Assembly (NCBI GenBank): GCA_034509425.1
Contig: JAVTVJ010000013.1
Coordinates: 310,001-374,000, forward strand
Direction: 5' to 3'
From: Eopsaltria australis
Taxonomy: Eukaryota > Chordata > Aves > Passeriformes > Petroicidae
DNA: 64,000 bases
Shown here: positions 1 to 13,927 of the stretch, piece by piece
Position numbering within the stretch: the first letter of the stretch is position 1
Layout: each line of letters begins with the position of its first letter
Notes under the pieces: generated by a model
Seen by the model: the letters and a program-made list of their open reading frames with translations, nothing else
What the model was told of the DNA's origin: nothing
Database searches by the model: none
Made by a program: the position numbers and the translations under genes

Positions 1-2101
1 TGTTCTACAATCATCCCTCCTGTTTATACATTTTTAGTGTGACATTTACAGTGACAGAGGATTTTTTTGTTTTGTTTTTTTGCTTCAATTTGTAAAAGTC
101 AAGGCCACAGCATGAAATCAAACTGCCACTGAAGCCCCTGAGATGCTTTCCATTAACAGGAACTCTTTTCTCCTGTGTACAAGCATTTCTGTTAAAAGTC
201 ACTATGTTTGAATTGCCATCTGCTGTAAGCAACTGAATTGGGATCTTGATGAGTTATAGTCTTGTTTTCTCACTCTCACGCTTACTTGGACAGCTAAACC
301 CATTTTTTTAATGTAAAACTGATCTGTATACGAATGAGCAGCTAAGAGCTTCCAAAAGAACTGTTTTCAGAAGAAACTGAAGGACTAGTCTAGTCTACAG
401 ATGTCTTAAAATTCGCTGTCTTCTGCAGCTGTTAGCAGGAAGAGTTGTCCAATTCTGGAGCACTGACTTCCTAAGGAAGAACACAAGTGTTCAATCTGTG
501 GTTCAAATGCAAGGCAGAAGTCACCAAGCACCCAGCATTCTCCTTATGCAAGTGATTATTCACTGCATAGGCATTTGAATAGCTGCAATATTTATGAAAT
601 GATGCATTCAACCCCCTTCACCACCTCTGAACACACATGCACACCCTAATCCGGGCTGATTTTGAGTGCTGAGGTGAGAGCTGAGATTCAAATGAGTTGC
701 TGGTGGTGTCCGGTTGCAAGAAAACAAATACAAGTCTACTCGCTTGAAAAAAACCTATCTCTTGGCTCACTAAGTAGAAACTTCTGTAGGTGAAAACTTC
801 TGCTGTTAAAAAGAAAAATAAAAAGCCAGCCCTTCAGAGCCAGTGAGTTTTGATCATGAAGATAAATATTTCTAACCCTTCACACTGAAAAAATGAGTGT
901 TCTGATAGGAACTAACGAGGAAGGTTTCTCTGGGGCTGCATGCAAACCTGCTGAGTGTTCAGTACAGACTTTAGCATTTGGAACTATTTTGAGAATAAGA
1001 GAGGCTCTGGGTCTGTGCATACACACTGCAGACAATTTCACTGATCACAGATTTGGCCAAGCAGTAAAATACAAAGTTGCAGCTGGGTTTGCTGCTATGA
1101 CTCAGGACTGTGGGCATATGAGGAGCTGATGAAAAACACACAACTTTCACTTCACTACACTGTGAAGTTTTAAGTAGAATTAATCCCAACCAAAGGCTAC
1201 CCAAGTGCAGAAAACTCCCTCCCAAAATGGTACAGGGCTGGGAAGAGTAGCCCAGCTGAGTTTCACTTCAAGCTTTAGGAGCAACAGTTCAAGTGTGTAA
1301 AGAGGTGTGAGATCATCCAAAGCAGTCAGACAAGTGCTTGTCAAAGAAGAAAATGCAGATATGCAAGAACACCATACCCAGATGAGGCACTACTGGATTG
1401 CTGGCCTACAATTAATCCATTAACCAAAAAATCACAAGTACAGCACTTCCTTGTACTCAGACAGTCCCCGAGAAGGACCAGAGGGAATGGATTTAAATGT
1501 ACCTTGGTGAAATGTAATGGCAATTCCTGCAAGGTCATCACTGAGACTTCATTGTTTCTTCATCTAACTTGGGCTATACAAGTTCCCCACAAGAGTTGCC
1601 TGTAAAGCTGAGATTGGTTTACCCCACGTAGCACACATCAAGGTCTAAAAGGCATGTTTACTATTTGGAGTTTGGATTAAGGGAGAGCCTGAGCTATGTT
1701 TTCTATGCAACAGCTTTTTACTCCTGTAAGGAAGTGTACAGAGAAGCTCCCTTGTGGTGTTATTTAGGAATAACTGACAGTCCCAAATGTCAAACAGATT
1801 TTGAAGTTTCCTTCAAACTCTTAACCATGGTTAGGTTCTCTTTAGCAAAAGGCTGTGCTGTCCTGGTTGAGCAGCTTATTGCTTTATTAGAACTACTGGA
1901 ACTGTTTTTTGACAAGCTATAAAAAAGACTCTACCTATGTTCAATCCAAATTCATCACTGTTTAGAGAAGTATTAATAAAAAGGGAAAAGTAAATCAATG
2001 AAGTCACTTTATTGATCTCGGGAATGTGGAACTACTATTAATAAAACATGTTGATGTTGTTTTATGGATAGGTCAAAGTCCTGGTAAGGGTGTGTTTGTC
2101 A
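1..2101. other. Gene-free left flank
   Basis: I see no supported gene here. Open frames on both strands are short (under about 90 codons), have no recognisable domain, and are not joined by convincing splice sites. A possible polyadenylation signal on the minus strand (reverse complement of the TTTATT near 2009-2014) is of interest only together with the exon-like segment that follows. Confidence 0.6.
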
Positions 2102-2258
2102 TTCTAATTTTTGCGCAGCTTCATCAACAAAGTATTTGCTATTGCAGTATTGTAGTTATTCATCTCCTGTTTTCCTCCCCCACAGCCAGAACATCTGCTA
2201 AACGTTTCTGAATCCGAGCTTGTTGGGCTAGGGCCCGCTGCTTTTGCATATTTATGAA
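2102..2258 (-). pseudogene. Possible minus-strand terminal exon or pseudogene fragment (unrecognised)
   Basis: On the minus strand a Q/R/K-rich peptide of 29 residues runs from an ATG at 2249-2247 to a TGA at 2162-2160, beginning MQKQRALAQQARIQKRLA. An AG that could be a splice acceptor lies just upstream (complement of 2259-2260). After the stop, another frame reads a plausible peptide ending FVDEAAQKLE before its own stop near 2102, as if one frame had shifted. A minus-strand AATAAA lies near 2014-2009. I do not recognise the protein. It could be a broken gene copy, a real terminal exon with its intron misread, or chance. Confidence 0.2.
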
Positions 2259-5200
2259 CTGTGTGGTACACTGGCACTCATTCAGCAGCCTGCTTCCCCA
2301 GGCTCATGCGCCAATGACATCAACCGCTGTGGGTTTGTGTGCAGGAGATCCACATGTGCAGGGGTCACACAGGGGGCTGCAACTCCACTGCCCTCCAAAA
2401 ATACTTCAACTCCACTGCTGCCGAGGAGCAGAACTATCGACTAATATCGGAGTGATGCAGGGATGGGGAAGAGGTACAACAGGTATTGATGGTGTCCTCT
2501 GGAATTGTACTGGAGAGGAATGGGCTGAAGTTGAATGAAAAGGGTTGTATCTGGCTCCAGAAATATCCAGAAATATCATCAAAATATTTTTCAGTTTGGT
2601 CAAAGAGGCCAAGTAAACAAAAGCTACTGTGCTTGTGTTGGTTGTAACAGGCAGGACAAAGCAGAGAACAGGACTGGTTCTGGGGATGGAAAAAGGAGCA
2701 CATAATTAATTTCTGACTTCTGTTTTTGCTCGGTAGTAGCCCAGCTTGTCATGCCAACACCCGCACAGGCACAGCTTTATGCTCTTCACACTGAGGGGAG
2801 TGTGCTGTGCTGTTATTGTGCACACACGTGACTCCCAGCACAGCAGCAGGAGCTGTTCACAAACTGCCCTTGTGTGCCTGGGCTGAGGGGATCTGTCCCT
2901 GTTTGCCTTCCCGGCTGCTTTGCCTTTGCAAAGTCGAGGGTGCAGGATTTTCAAACCTCGTGAGAAACAAGGTACCCCCATCCCCTCTCAGCTGTGAGCT
3001 CTGAGGATCATTTGTCTGCCTAAATGCATGCCAGCAGCAGACCAAGCACAGTCACAGCCTAATAGTCTTAATGAGATTACAGCTAGAGATGCCCCAGTGC
3101 TGCCGTCTGACTAAGGAATAGAACAAGCACCAAATTCATCTGGAGAATAAAAATTAAATCTCCTTGGCTTTCATTTGAGCAGGTTGATCAGGATTTCAGA
3201 TCTATAGCGTTCAGCTCTTGATTTCTTTTCCCTTATAATTCCTTGTAATATTTTTTTGCAAAGTCTTTTCTTAACCTTCTTTACGAAGCACTGTATTCTT
3301 TTCACAGATGTCTAAGTTTCATTAATATTTTTCAGGACATGATTCAGGACTGATGATCACACTGCTCAGTAACATGACTACATTTATAGATGCCTATTGT
3401 TAGCCATGCTAGATTGATGTCACCCATGGCTACTGTCTGTATGCTTGACTGTGACACCCATGTGCCACAGGGGAACGTGGTGGATCTTTGCCAGTATAAT
3501 AATTCTCTTTTATCAGCACTTTATTGGAGCATCTGTTTGTCTCATCAGAATGAAATTGCTTGTAACTCTACCCTACACAGGGAAAACACTCTTTCTGCAC
3601 CTGTTCAAGCCCTTGATTTACTTACTGCTTAAATTCCTAATCTCAACGAAAACAAGTAAGTCAGCTTGTACAACAAAGACTGGAATCATGAATTAAATGG
3701 AAAAGCTGATATAGGACCATGTCAGCTGGCTAGAGCACAAAACCTGGCACTAAGGTACAGACTGTGCAGGGCTCACTGCAAACTGCAGATCCTGCCCTGC
3801 AGATCTCATCGAGCTTCCTGCAAGAAACCTGCTGCTAATGGCAAGGCTGCAGCTCCTGCAGGAATTCATGCCTAGGACAAAAAGCCAGTAGTAGTGCATT
3901 CACGGATTTTACATGAAGCCCAGAGCTAGCACAAAAGAAAATCCCTCCCCTTAGACACACGAAACCCCAGAATTTACTAATCAACCACAATCAATTAGCA
4001 ACACTTGCAGCAGAAGGTAGGAGAGGCTGGCTGGGCCGGTACTCACAGAGCGAGGCTGCGGCAATGACCTTCTTCTCACGAGTCAGCTCCTCCCCGACAG
4101 GTGCTCACAGCAGGGGCACACACCAAAATGAGAGCCCCTCGCCACTCCTCGAGCCCTGCCTCCACACGGCTTTCTCTTGGGAGGGCTCCCGCCAGAGATT
4201 TTCTCTTTCTCTAAGCTTGCAATGTAAAGCCAACATTTAAACGACACGGGATCTCAGATGGAAATATCTCCTTGTGTAAGCCTTTGCCAGAGCATCTCGC
4301 AGAGTCTCGAGGAGGCTGGGTGATGATGGCTCTGGCTGCCAAGTCGTCACTGTTGCCACAGTAACGGAGCAGTGGTCCCCCGTGGCTCGCTAAGGGAGCG
4401 GCAATGGGAGCACCGAGTGGATGCGCTTCCTCCTCCTTCGAGGATTCCTCTGACCCGGGTAATCCACCCATTCCTTTAAAAAGGCCGTTTTACACACAAG
4501 GTATTTCCCTCACACCCCACATACACCCCCCACCCCTCCCGCCTTGCCTACTCCACTCACAGCATCTCAAATCTTGTTTCTATGGTACAGGAAAGCTGGC
4601 ATCACCCCCAGAGAGCCGCTGGCTGCCCCTGGGGAATGCTGTGGCTTGTGAAAAGAGGAGAAAAGAAACCTTGTTCTGGTGAATATCTGGACACGAGCAC
4701 ACGCTCCCCAGTGTTTGAAGAAGTGCTGGGACGGCACGATATAATCTTGTCTCTGTGAGCAGGTGAATGAGCAGTTGAGACAGCAAGAGGGGATTTCTCT
4801 GCCAAGTGTTTCTCTGCCAACACGACCGAGCACAAGTGTGTCTGTGAGGCCCTGCTACAGCCACGGGGAAGCTCAGGGCCAGCACAATTCCTTTGTTCCT
4901 GTCCCCTCAGCTGAAAAGTCTTGGCGCTATCATTTCTGAGCCTCAATATCGCCGTTTTCTACTTATTTTTATTATAACATTGACGTAAACATTAGCAGTA
5001 AGGTCAGGCAGGACTGTCCACCACAGTGGAGACCTACAGACTCTGGGTTGTAGTCAGAAAAGCAGCCAAGACTGCAGAAGCAGGCGTTATTTTGCTGGAC
5101 AATGAACAATTCAGCTTTGTTTTGGAAAGCAACTCCTTGGATAGTTAAATAAAACCACTTGTTTATGAGACAGACTATCTATCTCATCTTCTTTATAAAA

Positions 5201-7841
5201 TGTTGCTAACGGTTCTTTGTTGCTTTCCTTATTATTCTCTCTTAAAGCCAAGTGCTTCTTTTAAGGTAATGGGTTTCCTCTCTCAGGATGCCAGTAACAA
5301 ACACAGTTCTGTGTGCACGTAGGTGGTGAGGACAAAAACAAACACACACAGAAGCAAAACCCACACATTTGCTTTCTTAACTGACTTCCCTGTCCTCACT
5401 TTCAACCCAGGTTGTTTGGGCAATCTGTGGCAGTGGCTCATCCCAGCTTGCTAGGTAGGGACGGCCCTCCAGGTGCCAAAATCCAGACATTAAAGATCCC
5501 ATCATGGCAAGGGGTTTTTGCTCCACTATAATCTGCAGCAGCAGAGATGGGACTAGTTAAGAACAACAGTATCAGCCAGAAGGGCTAAAAGGAATTGAGC
5601 CAGATTATAACAGCTATGAGGAGGCTAAAAAAAAATCTCAGGCATTAAAAGCAGTAAAAATCCTAATCTTTTTACTTATCTTTGCCTCTGCCTTCAGACT
5701 GAGTTTTCCAGCTTTTCTCCAACATACTAGGAGGATTAGAATTTAATTTGATTTAGAAAAAACCTTCCATTTCTCCTGTGTTTACAGGATTCTTAAATGT
5801 GGGACTTGGAGAACATCACCAAACACAGTGATGGCCATGACAACGCCACTAGGCTTGGCAGTGCAGAATATCTCTGTGAAGTAGGAAAGCCCATCTGGGC
5901 CCAGCCTAAGGGAGCCTGGATTTAACAGCATCACACCCCCACACTTACACACACATACACAGACACCCTCCCTGCATGGTGCCTTAGTGCAGTGGCTTGA
6001 CCAAAATCAGTTATTAGCACCCCCAGGCTTAGGATGTGAGGTCACTAAACACATGAAGGCATCTTATAGAAGTTTGAGTTACCACAAGCATTTTAAGTCG
6101 ATTTCTTCAGTAACCTTAAATGAGAATGCAGCAAGATCAGAAAGTGAGCTGCACACTTAAGTCTTACGTAGGAAAATGTTGGCTGGTACATATAATTAAA
6201 TAAATCTGTTTTGCTGACACTCCCTCCCCCACCCCTTCCCTCAGCTATTTTTACACTTGGCTTAGTGGAAAAGACTTGGTGCCTCTGGGTGTGAAGCATG
6301 AAGCCATTCAAAGTGAAGGGGACAATCCTGAGAAGGAGTAATGCTGGGCTCTCAGGGAGCATGAAAGCAGCAGAGGAATGTAGGGGAGAGGAGGTGGCTG
6401 GGCTTGGCCTGCAGCTCTGAGAAGTCTTTTCCATTTGCAGCTCTCTCCTCCCGCAGTCAGAGCTGTGTAACGGGATCACGAGGGCTGCTGTGCCATTACT
6501 TAGGGAAGAGGGTATAAAAATGACAGCAGTTAATAAGCACCCATTCCTCATCAGTCGCCTCATGAGGCTAATTGCACAAACAGAACATTTCGGAGGCTAA
6601 CGGGCTGGAAATGACATTCTGTCTGCTGGATCCAGACCAGGACAGACAGACTGCATCCCTGGGCTTGGACACTTCAGGCCCAGCCACAAACAAAAAGAGG
6701 GCTGTCCCTAAATGTGCGTCCACAGGAGGACACAGACTGCAGGAACTGAGCTGCAATGCCAAAGACAGAGCACAGCCGTTCTTCCTGATGATTAGGAGGC
6801 AACGGGAGCAGAAACATTGAATGTTCCTTTGTCCATAAATGCCCAAGCCACATTCCTGGTTCTGAAGTTCCCTCACAGAAAGGGAGGCTTTGTCTGCAGC
6901 TCACAACTGAGGACAACAAGAAAGGCTTAAAAAAACCTGAAAAACCCAACCCAAGCTTGGCGGAGCAGGGTGGAAACACCTTTAACTGAGGCCTCGCTTC
7001 AGAGGAGGCATTCATGCTTCCCAGGGAAGAGCAGAATCTGGCCAGAGCTGTGTGTGGTCCCAGAGCAGGACAAAGGCAGGGAGTGTGTGTTTATGTGTGT
7101 AGGAAGGGAGCTGCTGTAGTGGGAGTGCAGTCCCTGCACGTGAATTATGGATGTCAAAGCTGAAAAAGGGCTTGTTGGCCTGTTCACTTTCCTTTCTTCT
7201 GCCTGCTGAAGATTTGAGAAGTTGAGTCTTCCACTCGTTGCACCAAAGGATCTAATGCAGTATATTCACTCTGGTATCATCAGTCACTAATTTTTGTATT
7301 TCTGACCAAAAAAATATTTGACAAGGTTGGTTCTTTCAAACATCAAGGTTCATTTTGCTCTTAGTATCACTATCCAGGGTTTTTTTTAACATACACATAA
7401 ATTTTTTTCTCACTCTGATCTATAGTTAGGCTTGTTAGGAAATGTCTGTGCTATTCTCCTATTTTTAAAATATGGGTCCACATTTGATCATATTTTGCTT
7501 GAGATTCTCTGGTAAAATTAACTCACAACCAGTTTTCAAGATGATTAGAAAGCTATCACCACATCAGAACATATTCTGTGCTAAATGATTTGGATGTGCT
7601 AGGCTTTTTCCCCCAATATTTCCACACCTGATTTTCATGGAGATCTGTGCTCCTTCTTGTTCATACTCCCATTTACTGTTCCTATGGTCATGCATGTTAT
7701 TGATGGGTTTCTGGAAAGCTCGGCAACTCAGCAATTTTATAACTGCATTATAAACAATTCAATCAACTGTGCTTCCCCACATCTACTTCTCATTTATTAA
7801 TGGACTTTCTAGGCAGTATTTTCTGATCTCCCATCACCATC

Positions 7842-7842
<1 letters not shown>

Positions 7843-7885
<43 letters not shown>
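7843..7885. repeat. TA dinucleotide microsatellite
   Basis: A run of about 15 uninterrupted TA units (to about 7872) is followed by a short interrupted CA/TA tail. It is an ordinary simple-sequence repeat, likely variable in length, with no coding context. Confidence 0.95.
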
Positions 7886-10800
7886 TTGGGGGAGGAATGT
7901 AATTAGTTTTGCCATCCTTGTACCAAAATTTCCACTGACTTCAGTCAGAGCTTTGCCTGAAGAATGGCTGATTACAGCCTGCAGGAGTTGGTCCTATTTC
8001 TGTGCACCAGGAACAGGCTGAAGTGAGTGCACACAGGTGGGCAGTGGAGTCCCACAGACACTTGAACCCAGAGGAGTTTGAGGAGAAGCATGAAAATGTG
8101 GGTTTATGTGTACAAGGAGAAGGTGAAGCTCAAGGGGGAAGCCAGGCTAAGTGATTGAGGATTCTGTTACACAAGAGCAGGGAAAACGGAAGATTTTACA
8201 TGATTAACACGTGTTGAATTTTGTTTGTTTGTGGGTTTGGTTTGTTTTGTTTTAACTTTTCAAATAACAGAAGAGTGGATTTTCTCTTTCCCCCCTTCTC
8301 TATCATCAGACAGCTGTGCAAATATTTCAGCATGTGATTGTGGAAGCACAACACTGCAAACTTCTGCACTGTGCCAAGAGAAAAGTACAGGAAAACAAAA
8401 GGCAAAAGCCTGGGGTAGATCTTGCTGCCAGGATCTTCTGTTCCCAGGGGAACCAGACAGAGGAAAAGGAGAGAGAAAAGGAGAGCTGTGATAGCTTTCA
8501 CTGCTGACAGTGACAGCATCCCAGGTCAGAAGGAAACACAGGCTGGAAGGAGGGGAGCAAAGGTATCAGAGCAATTAGCAGCCATAGAATCACGTCTTTC
8601 TTGGTGGTTGTTGGCTTTATCTGCATCACCAACTGCTTGTATTGTACCTGCCCTAAGATACTGAGTCCTCAGGTTGCAGGTAAATTGAAAACCCAACTTA
8701 CAGAGTGCAGTAAATCAGTCTTTTAATTTGGGAAATCAGACCTACATGCCTGGTTTGTGGTTATACTGGCCTGGCATGAAACAGGTCTTTTCCAGCAGCT
8801 CGAGGAGGCTCATCAGCAAAGCAGTGATTCAGGTCAGATGACTGAAAAGGCATCCCTGCACAAGTTCCCTCTGGAGTTTATGCTGGGTGATAACACCAAC
8901 CTAAATATGCCACAGCCAGGAATCAAGCTGACTGATTCTGTGCCAAAGAATCCTCTCATGTTACTGTAGGGGAATGAATTAATCTATTAAAAAATTAGCT
9001 ATCACTTGCAACATTCTCAGTGGTTTTTGCCACACTCATTTCAGGGATTCCTCTACATCAAATGGCAGCACATCTTCATCTTTCACTGCTGAAATGAAAG
9101 CAATAGGTCACTGTGTAATGGTACTCCATCTCCCAGCCCATCCTGCTTGTGGGAAGTCAAAGGATCAAGACTCATTCCTGAAGCTGGTCATCATTCTGTG
9201 CCCTGAAACACAGAACTGGGGACACTTCTCTTTCTTTTTTAGGCCCATAAAACCGCCAAAGCTACTCAAACAAACAAGAAACTCTTGGCTGTACTGCATG
9301 TAATCTCCCATCCCAGGGAATTAAACAGGTGGTTATTAAAACTGTAATAACACCCACACTGTGAGAACATTTAAACCCTAAAGGAAGAAATTCTTCCTCC
9401 ATCAAAGACAGCAAAATAATTTAATGATTTCAGGAAGCCTTCATACTCCAACTTCCTCTAACCATTTGCATTCCACTTCCATTTAATTACCTGAATGATT
9501 AATTAAGATCTATCAGCTAGTGTTTCGCACCGTGCTTCAAATAAGCAAAGCACTATATAAATCCTTGGCATGAATTGTTAATTGGGCTGCTATTTATGTC
9601 ACTGTTGTTGCCTTCTGGACTCTTCCTATTCCTTTCCAAATTCACTTTCAGGAGCAGTGGTCAGTGCTACCCACCATGGCTGTTATTTCCAGCCCAAGTT
9701 CTGGAGCCAGCACCACCATCCTCCTGTAGCTGTTTCAAGAACATGTAGCTTTTCTGGCATTGTCACACGTACTTTTATGGGACCTGAGTCCCCAGCAAGG
9801 ACCTTGCACCCCATTATCCACTTTAATAGCATTTTTACCTCACAGGCCCAGCATCACAGCACCTCTCCCCTGGCCAGGTATGCCAGGTATGGTGAGGATG
9901 AGCAGAAAACAAGGGTGGGTACAGCTCCTTCTTACAGGACACCAGTTTTCCAAACAAGCCCTGGAAATATCTTCAATTCCATCCTTCCTCTAGGAAGCCC
10001 CAGCAGGGTTCTCCTGATGCCACAGGGGCTGAGCACAGATTAGAGCAGAGTTATGGTCAGTGTGGCCTCCAAGGGCACAGCAGAGCCTTGTCTGTGACAG
10101 AAATCCCACCCACCTCCACAGCCTCGTAGGACTCTGGGCAGGCCATTTACAATTAGGTGTACGAGTGGTGAATTTGGGTGTCTCAAGTTGTCTTGAGAGA
10201 CCAGAGATGTGACTTTAAAACCCAGGACATGTCCCTGCAATTGAAACCAGTTGTCTCTGTAGTTATTGTCTCTGCAGATCCTGTGAGATAAATACACAAA
10301 ATACTGTGTTCGCTTTGTTTTCCTTTAACTGTCAGCCATACAAATTCTGCTTTATAATTGAGCATCAAGTCAAGTTCTTTCCTCCTTACTCATAAGTAAC
10401 ATTCAACAGGCCAAAACAGGCCACAGGGATGCCAAAAATATAACCCTTTGGAACTCAGTAAACAATTTTGTTGGTCCTGATGAAAACGGAGCAGAATCGT
10501 TTTCTCTGAGTGCGTTGGCTCTTCAGAGGTAACGAGAGCCCATTTCTTTGAGTCACTGAACTCAACCATGAGTGCCAATGGGACAGGGTGAGCTGGGGAA
10601 TCTCATGATCCTTCCCTCATGTTCCAGTTTTATTTTAACTCCTTCTAGAGTCTCCAAAGGAAAAGGCTCTCACGCTCAAAGACATTGAAGCAGCAAAGGA
10701 CAAATTTAGAAATAAAATCCTTGTAATGTTCTTTTCTTCCTTGCCTAGATCAGTGCTAGACAGGCACAGGACTTTCTAAGCAGAAAAGTCCATGGAGAGA

Positions 10801-11224
10801 AGGGAAAGAACCTCATAACCCCCTTTCCTTCTGTATCCTCACACTGCATGCAGCTATGGGTTTGTGGGGACTATAAAACCCTGCTTTTTTCTAATCTTTA
10901 TTGCCTTGGCCCTTGATAACTCTGGAAGTAGATTGCTCACAGCACAAATTGCAAGTTCTCCATGTAAATCCCACAGTGGTGACCAGGGGTTTGCCCAGCA
11001 CAACTGCCAGCCAGTCCCCAGTGCTGAGAAATGATGGAATTTACAGTAAGCCAGCACTGGAGGAGAAAAGAGAACAAAAGGAAAAAATGAAGAGGGGTAA
11101 AATCTGTATGCTACTGTATGTGCATGTTCCATGGTGTGCAGCACCAACAGCTCTGGGAGTAGAAAATCACAGGTCAGGCCTTGCATTGTAACACGATAGG
11201 CTGCAAAACCTTAAGATTTTCAGT

Positions 11225-11345
11225 TATTAAAAAGAAATTATAAAAAAGCAGCCAAAAAAACCCAAGAAGAAAAACCACAAAGAAACAAACAAAACCCAAC
11301 AAAACCAAACAAAAACTAACAAACAAAACAAACAAAAAAAACAAC
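11225..11345. repeat. A-rich low-complexity tract (AAAC-type)
   Basis: The sequence is dominated by A with interspersed C, giving repeated CAAA and CAAAA units. The long minus-strand open frame across it translates to a phenylalanine/leucine/valine-rich string, which is an artefact of composition. It could be a decayed retrotransposon tail, but no element body is evident. Confidence 0.8.
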
Positions 11346-13907
11346 CAAGCCAGAACAGTGAGCACCCTTTTGCTAAAATCCAAAAGTGGCAGGAAAAGGT
11401 GAGGGTGAACAGAAGTTGCTGAAGTTTGTCTGCCACCCCTCGGTACCTGTGCTGTAGAACACACACAAACCTGCTGGGCTGTCCTGCACACTTTGTGCCC
11501 AAGCTGTCCTGACCGAAGGCTTTCTCTGAGGCATGTAAAGAAAGGACAATTTTGGAACAAACTACAGCAAAAGGCTGATGGACTGCAGCCTGAGTGACCC
11601 ATACAGAACCTAAGGAACAGGAGAAGACTGGACAGAAGGAAGAAAGGCTGTATAAGGGCTTTGATTTTTTTTTTTCCCACCAAATCAGGACGGAAACAGT
11701 GCATGGATCGTGCTTCTCTTTGGTTACAGTGACTCTGGGAGAGCAGGGGATTGGTTTCAGTGCCTCATTACCCCAGGCTCCTGCTGCTTCATGGAGATCA
11801 ATGTATCATTTAATAGGGAGAGGCTTTTCAGCTGCGTGAGATTTTATCTGCTGATGGCTTCCATGATATTTATAGACATATCCATCAGCATAACAGCAGG
11901 AAGCAATTCTCCGGGGGTCAGATTGGGTGGATTTCCCCCATTTAAAAGTGCATTATGGATGCAGCTTTCTGTATAGGATTAACCACTTAACTCACTGAAT
12001 CCTGAACATCATCAGCCATTGTTCACAAAAACTGATGATCTCCACGGCTTAGTTGTGGGACTTGTTTTCAGCCTCAATTATCTTTCCAAATAATAAGGTT
12101 CTTTGTTAACCTCTGACTTGCTGAGCACTGTGTAGGCAGCCTATTAAGTACTTCACAGTCCTCTTTTAACCCTATGATTCGGGCAGCTCTAGAGATTCAG
12201 CCCCATGATTGTCCTATTTCTGACCAGTCTGAATCTTCAATTGCCACATGAATAGCAACACCAGAGAACCAGCTTTGATCACGGCAAGCTGAGGAAAATA
12301 AACCACGGTGGCTCGGGAGATCGAGGCAGAAACTACGTGCTTATTATGCAGTGTTTTAAAGCTTTCGGCCCAACTTTTGGGGAGGATTTACAGAGCATGC
12401 TTCCCTGCTAAGAGTATTTAGAGAGTGAGCTCCTTTGGGGATTCAGCATGCAGTGATTCTACCTCCTAAAATTATCCCACTATCTTTCTAGTATTGAATG
12501 TCTCCTTGTGAGCACACCTTTTGGAATGAGACAGCCTTGCAAGGGGAGCTCAGAATAGACACATTGTTCCTGCAGCTCAGAGTGCGCTGGAAATGTGAAC
12601 CGCTGTGAACTGCTGCTTGGTTTGACACAGAAAGACAGATGTAGAGCCCTGACACGAACAAGTGCTCCTGAATACAAATTTGAGTCATTTAAGGTTTTGT
12701 TTCCAATCACCAGAGCTATCATCAGTCACTCTGTCCATCCACTCTCCCTTTCAAATTCACCATGACCTCCTCATGGCCTTATTTCGCTTAACCTTGCTGT
12801 GTTTACAGTGACCTCCACCCTCCTGACTTGGTTGTGCTCTGAGTGCCAGGCTGACACACCAGCATGCAGCTCTCTCACTCACAAATACAGGCCATGAGAA
12901 ATGTAAGGGCAGCTGCTGTCTATCCCTGACAGCAAATATTAAGTTCCCAGTCCCTGGCAGAATTCACCCCATTTTCCATCCTTGCAGGTCTGGTCAGAGT
13001 TCGTACATGAATCTCATTCCATTACTTTAGTGATTTTATTTTGCTGGTGTACACAGCTGCAGTGTACTCTTGATGCTTTGCTTTACCCTCATCTATTTAT
13101 TCTCATTCAGACGTATCAGAACACTCCATAAATACAAAACAAATAAGCCTTCTGTCAGGTAGGAAAGACAGTGACATTATCCTCTCTGTTCCTCTGGCTA
13201 CATTTGCTGAAGGATGGTGGCAATGGGAGACAGGAGAGTTACAGCCTGAAGTTCACTTTGATAAGCTAAAACTATTATAAATAACACTTGTCCCATCTAC
13301 GGTGTAGTTCCAAAATACATTAATTACAGCTTAGTAGCTTTTCTGCAATGTTTCAAGCAAGTTTTTTCAGGCTGTCTACACTGAGTCATTTTTTGGAAGT
13401 AAATTTTTTGGATCTAACATTGAGCGAGAAATTATCTCAGATTTGGTAATACAGACTGGGTTTTCAGCTTCCTCCTTGAACAGGCATCTGGAACAAAAAT
13501 GTGTCTAGAAAATTTTGGCCTGCCTTTTGAGTCTGCCTGGGCTCAGACTGCTCTCAGAGCTGAAAACCTCACTGAGAGACGAGGGCTGGATTCCTCACGG
13601 GCTACCCTTCCCCCAGTGCCAAGAAGTAACCACGTATGTCTAAGGCTACAAAAACTAATTAGACACCTAATCCTACCTTTGTCTGCACCTGGTATTGCCA
13701 AGAAAGATGAGAAGGAGCAGCAAGTAGGGAGGTAGAGAGGGAAGGAGAACATCAGCTCGTCAGGGAAACGATGGCCAATACACTCCAATCTTACACATGC
13801 TGTAAGTACACTCTCAAACCTGTAAGACCCTGAAATAGCACACAGATCTTCCAAAGGAGAGGAGAAATCCCCCCAAAAGAAAGGTACTGCACGTTCATTG
13901 ACTACAT

Positions 13908-13927
13908 AAAAAAAAAAAAAAAAAAAA
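13908..13927. repeat. Poly(A) tract
   Basis: A run of about 20 adenines. No retrocopy or SINE body was recognised immediately upstream, so this is recorded only as a homopolymer. Confidence 0.9.

Noticed and set aside
9582..10043. 153-codon plus-strand open frame
   Set aside because: No domain, no splice partners, no GC or codon signal different from surrounding intergenic DNA.
11174..11704. 176-codon minus-strand frame with membrane-like hydrophobic run
   Set aside because: The F/L/V-rich segment comes from the complement of an A-rich tract, not from a transmembrane protein.
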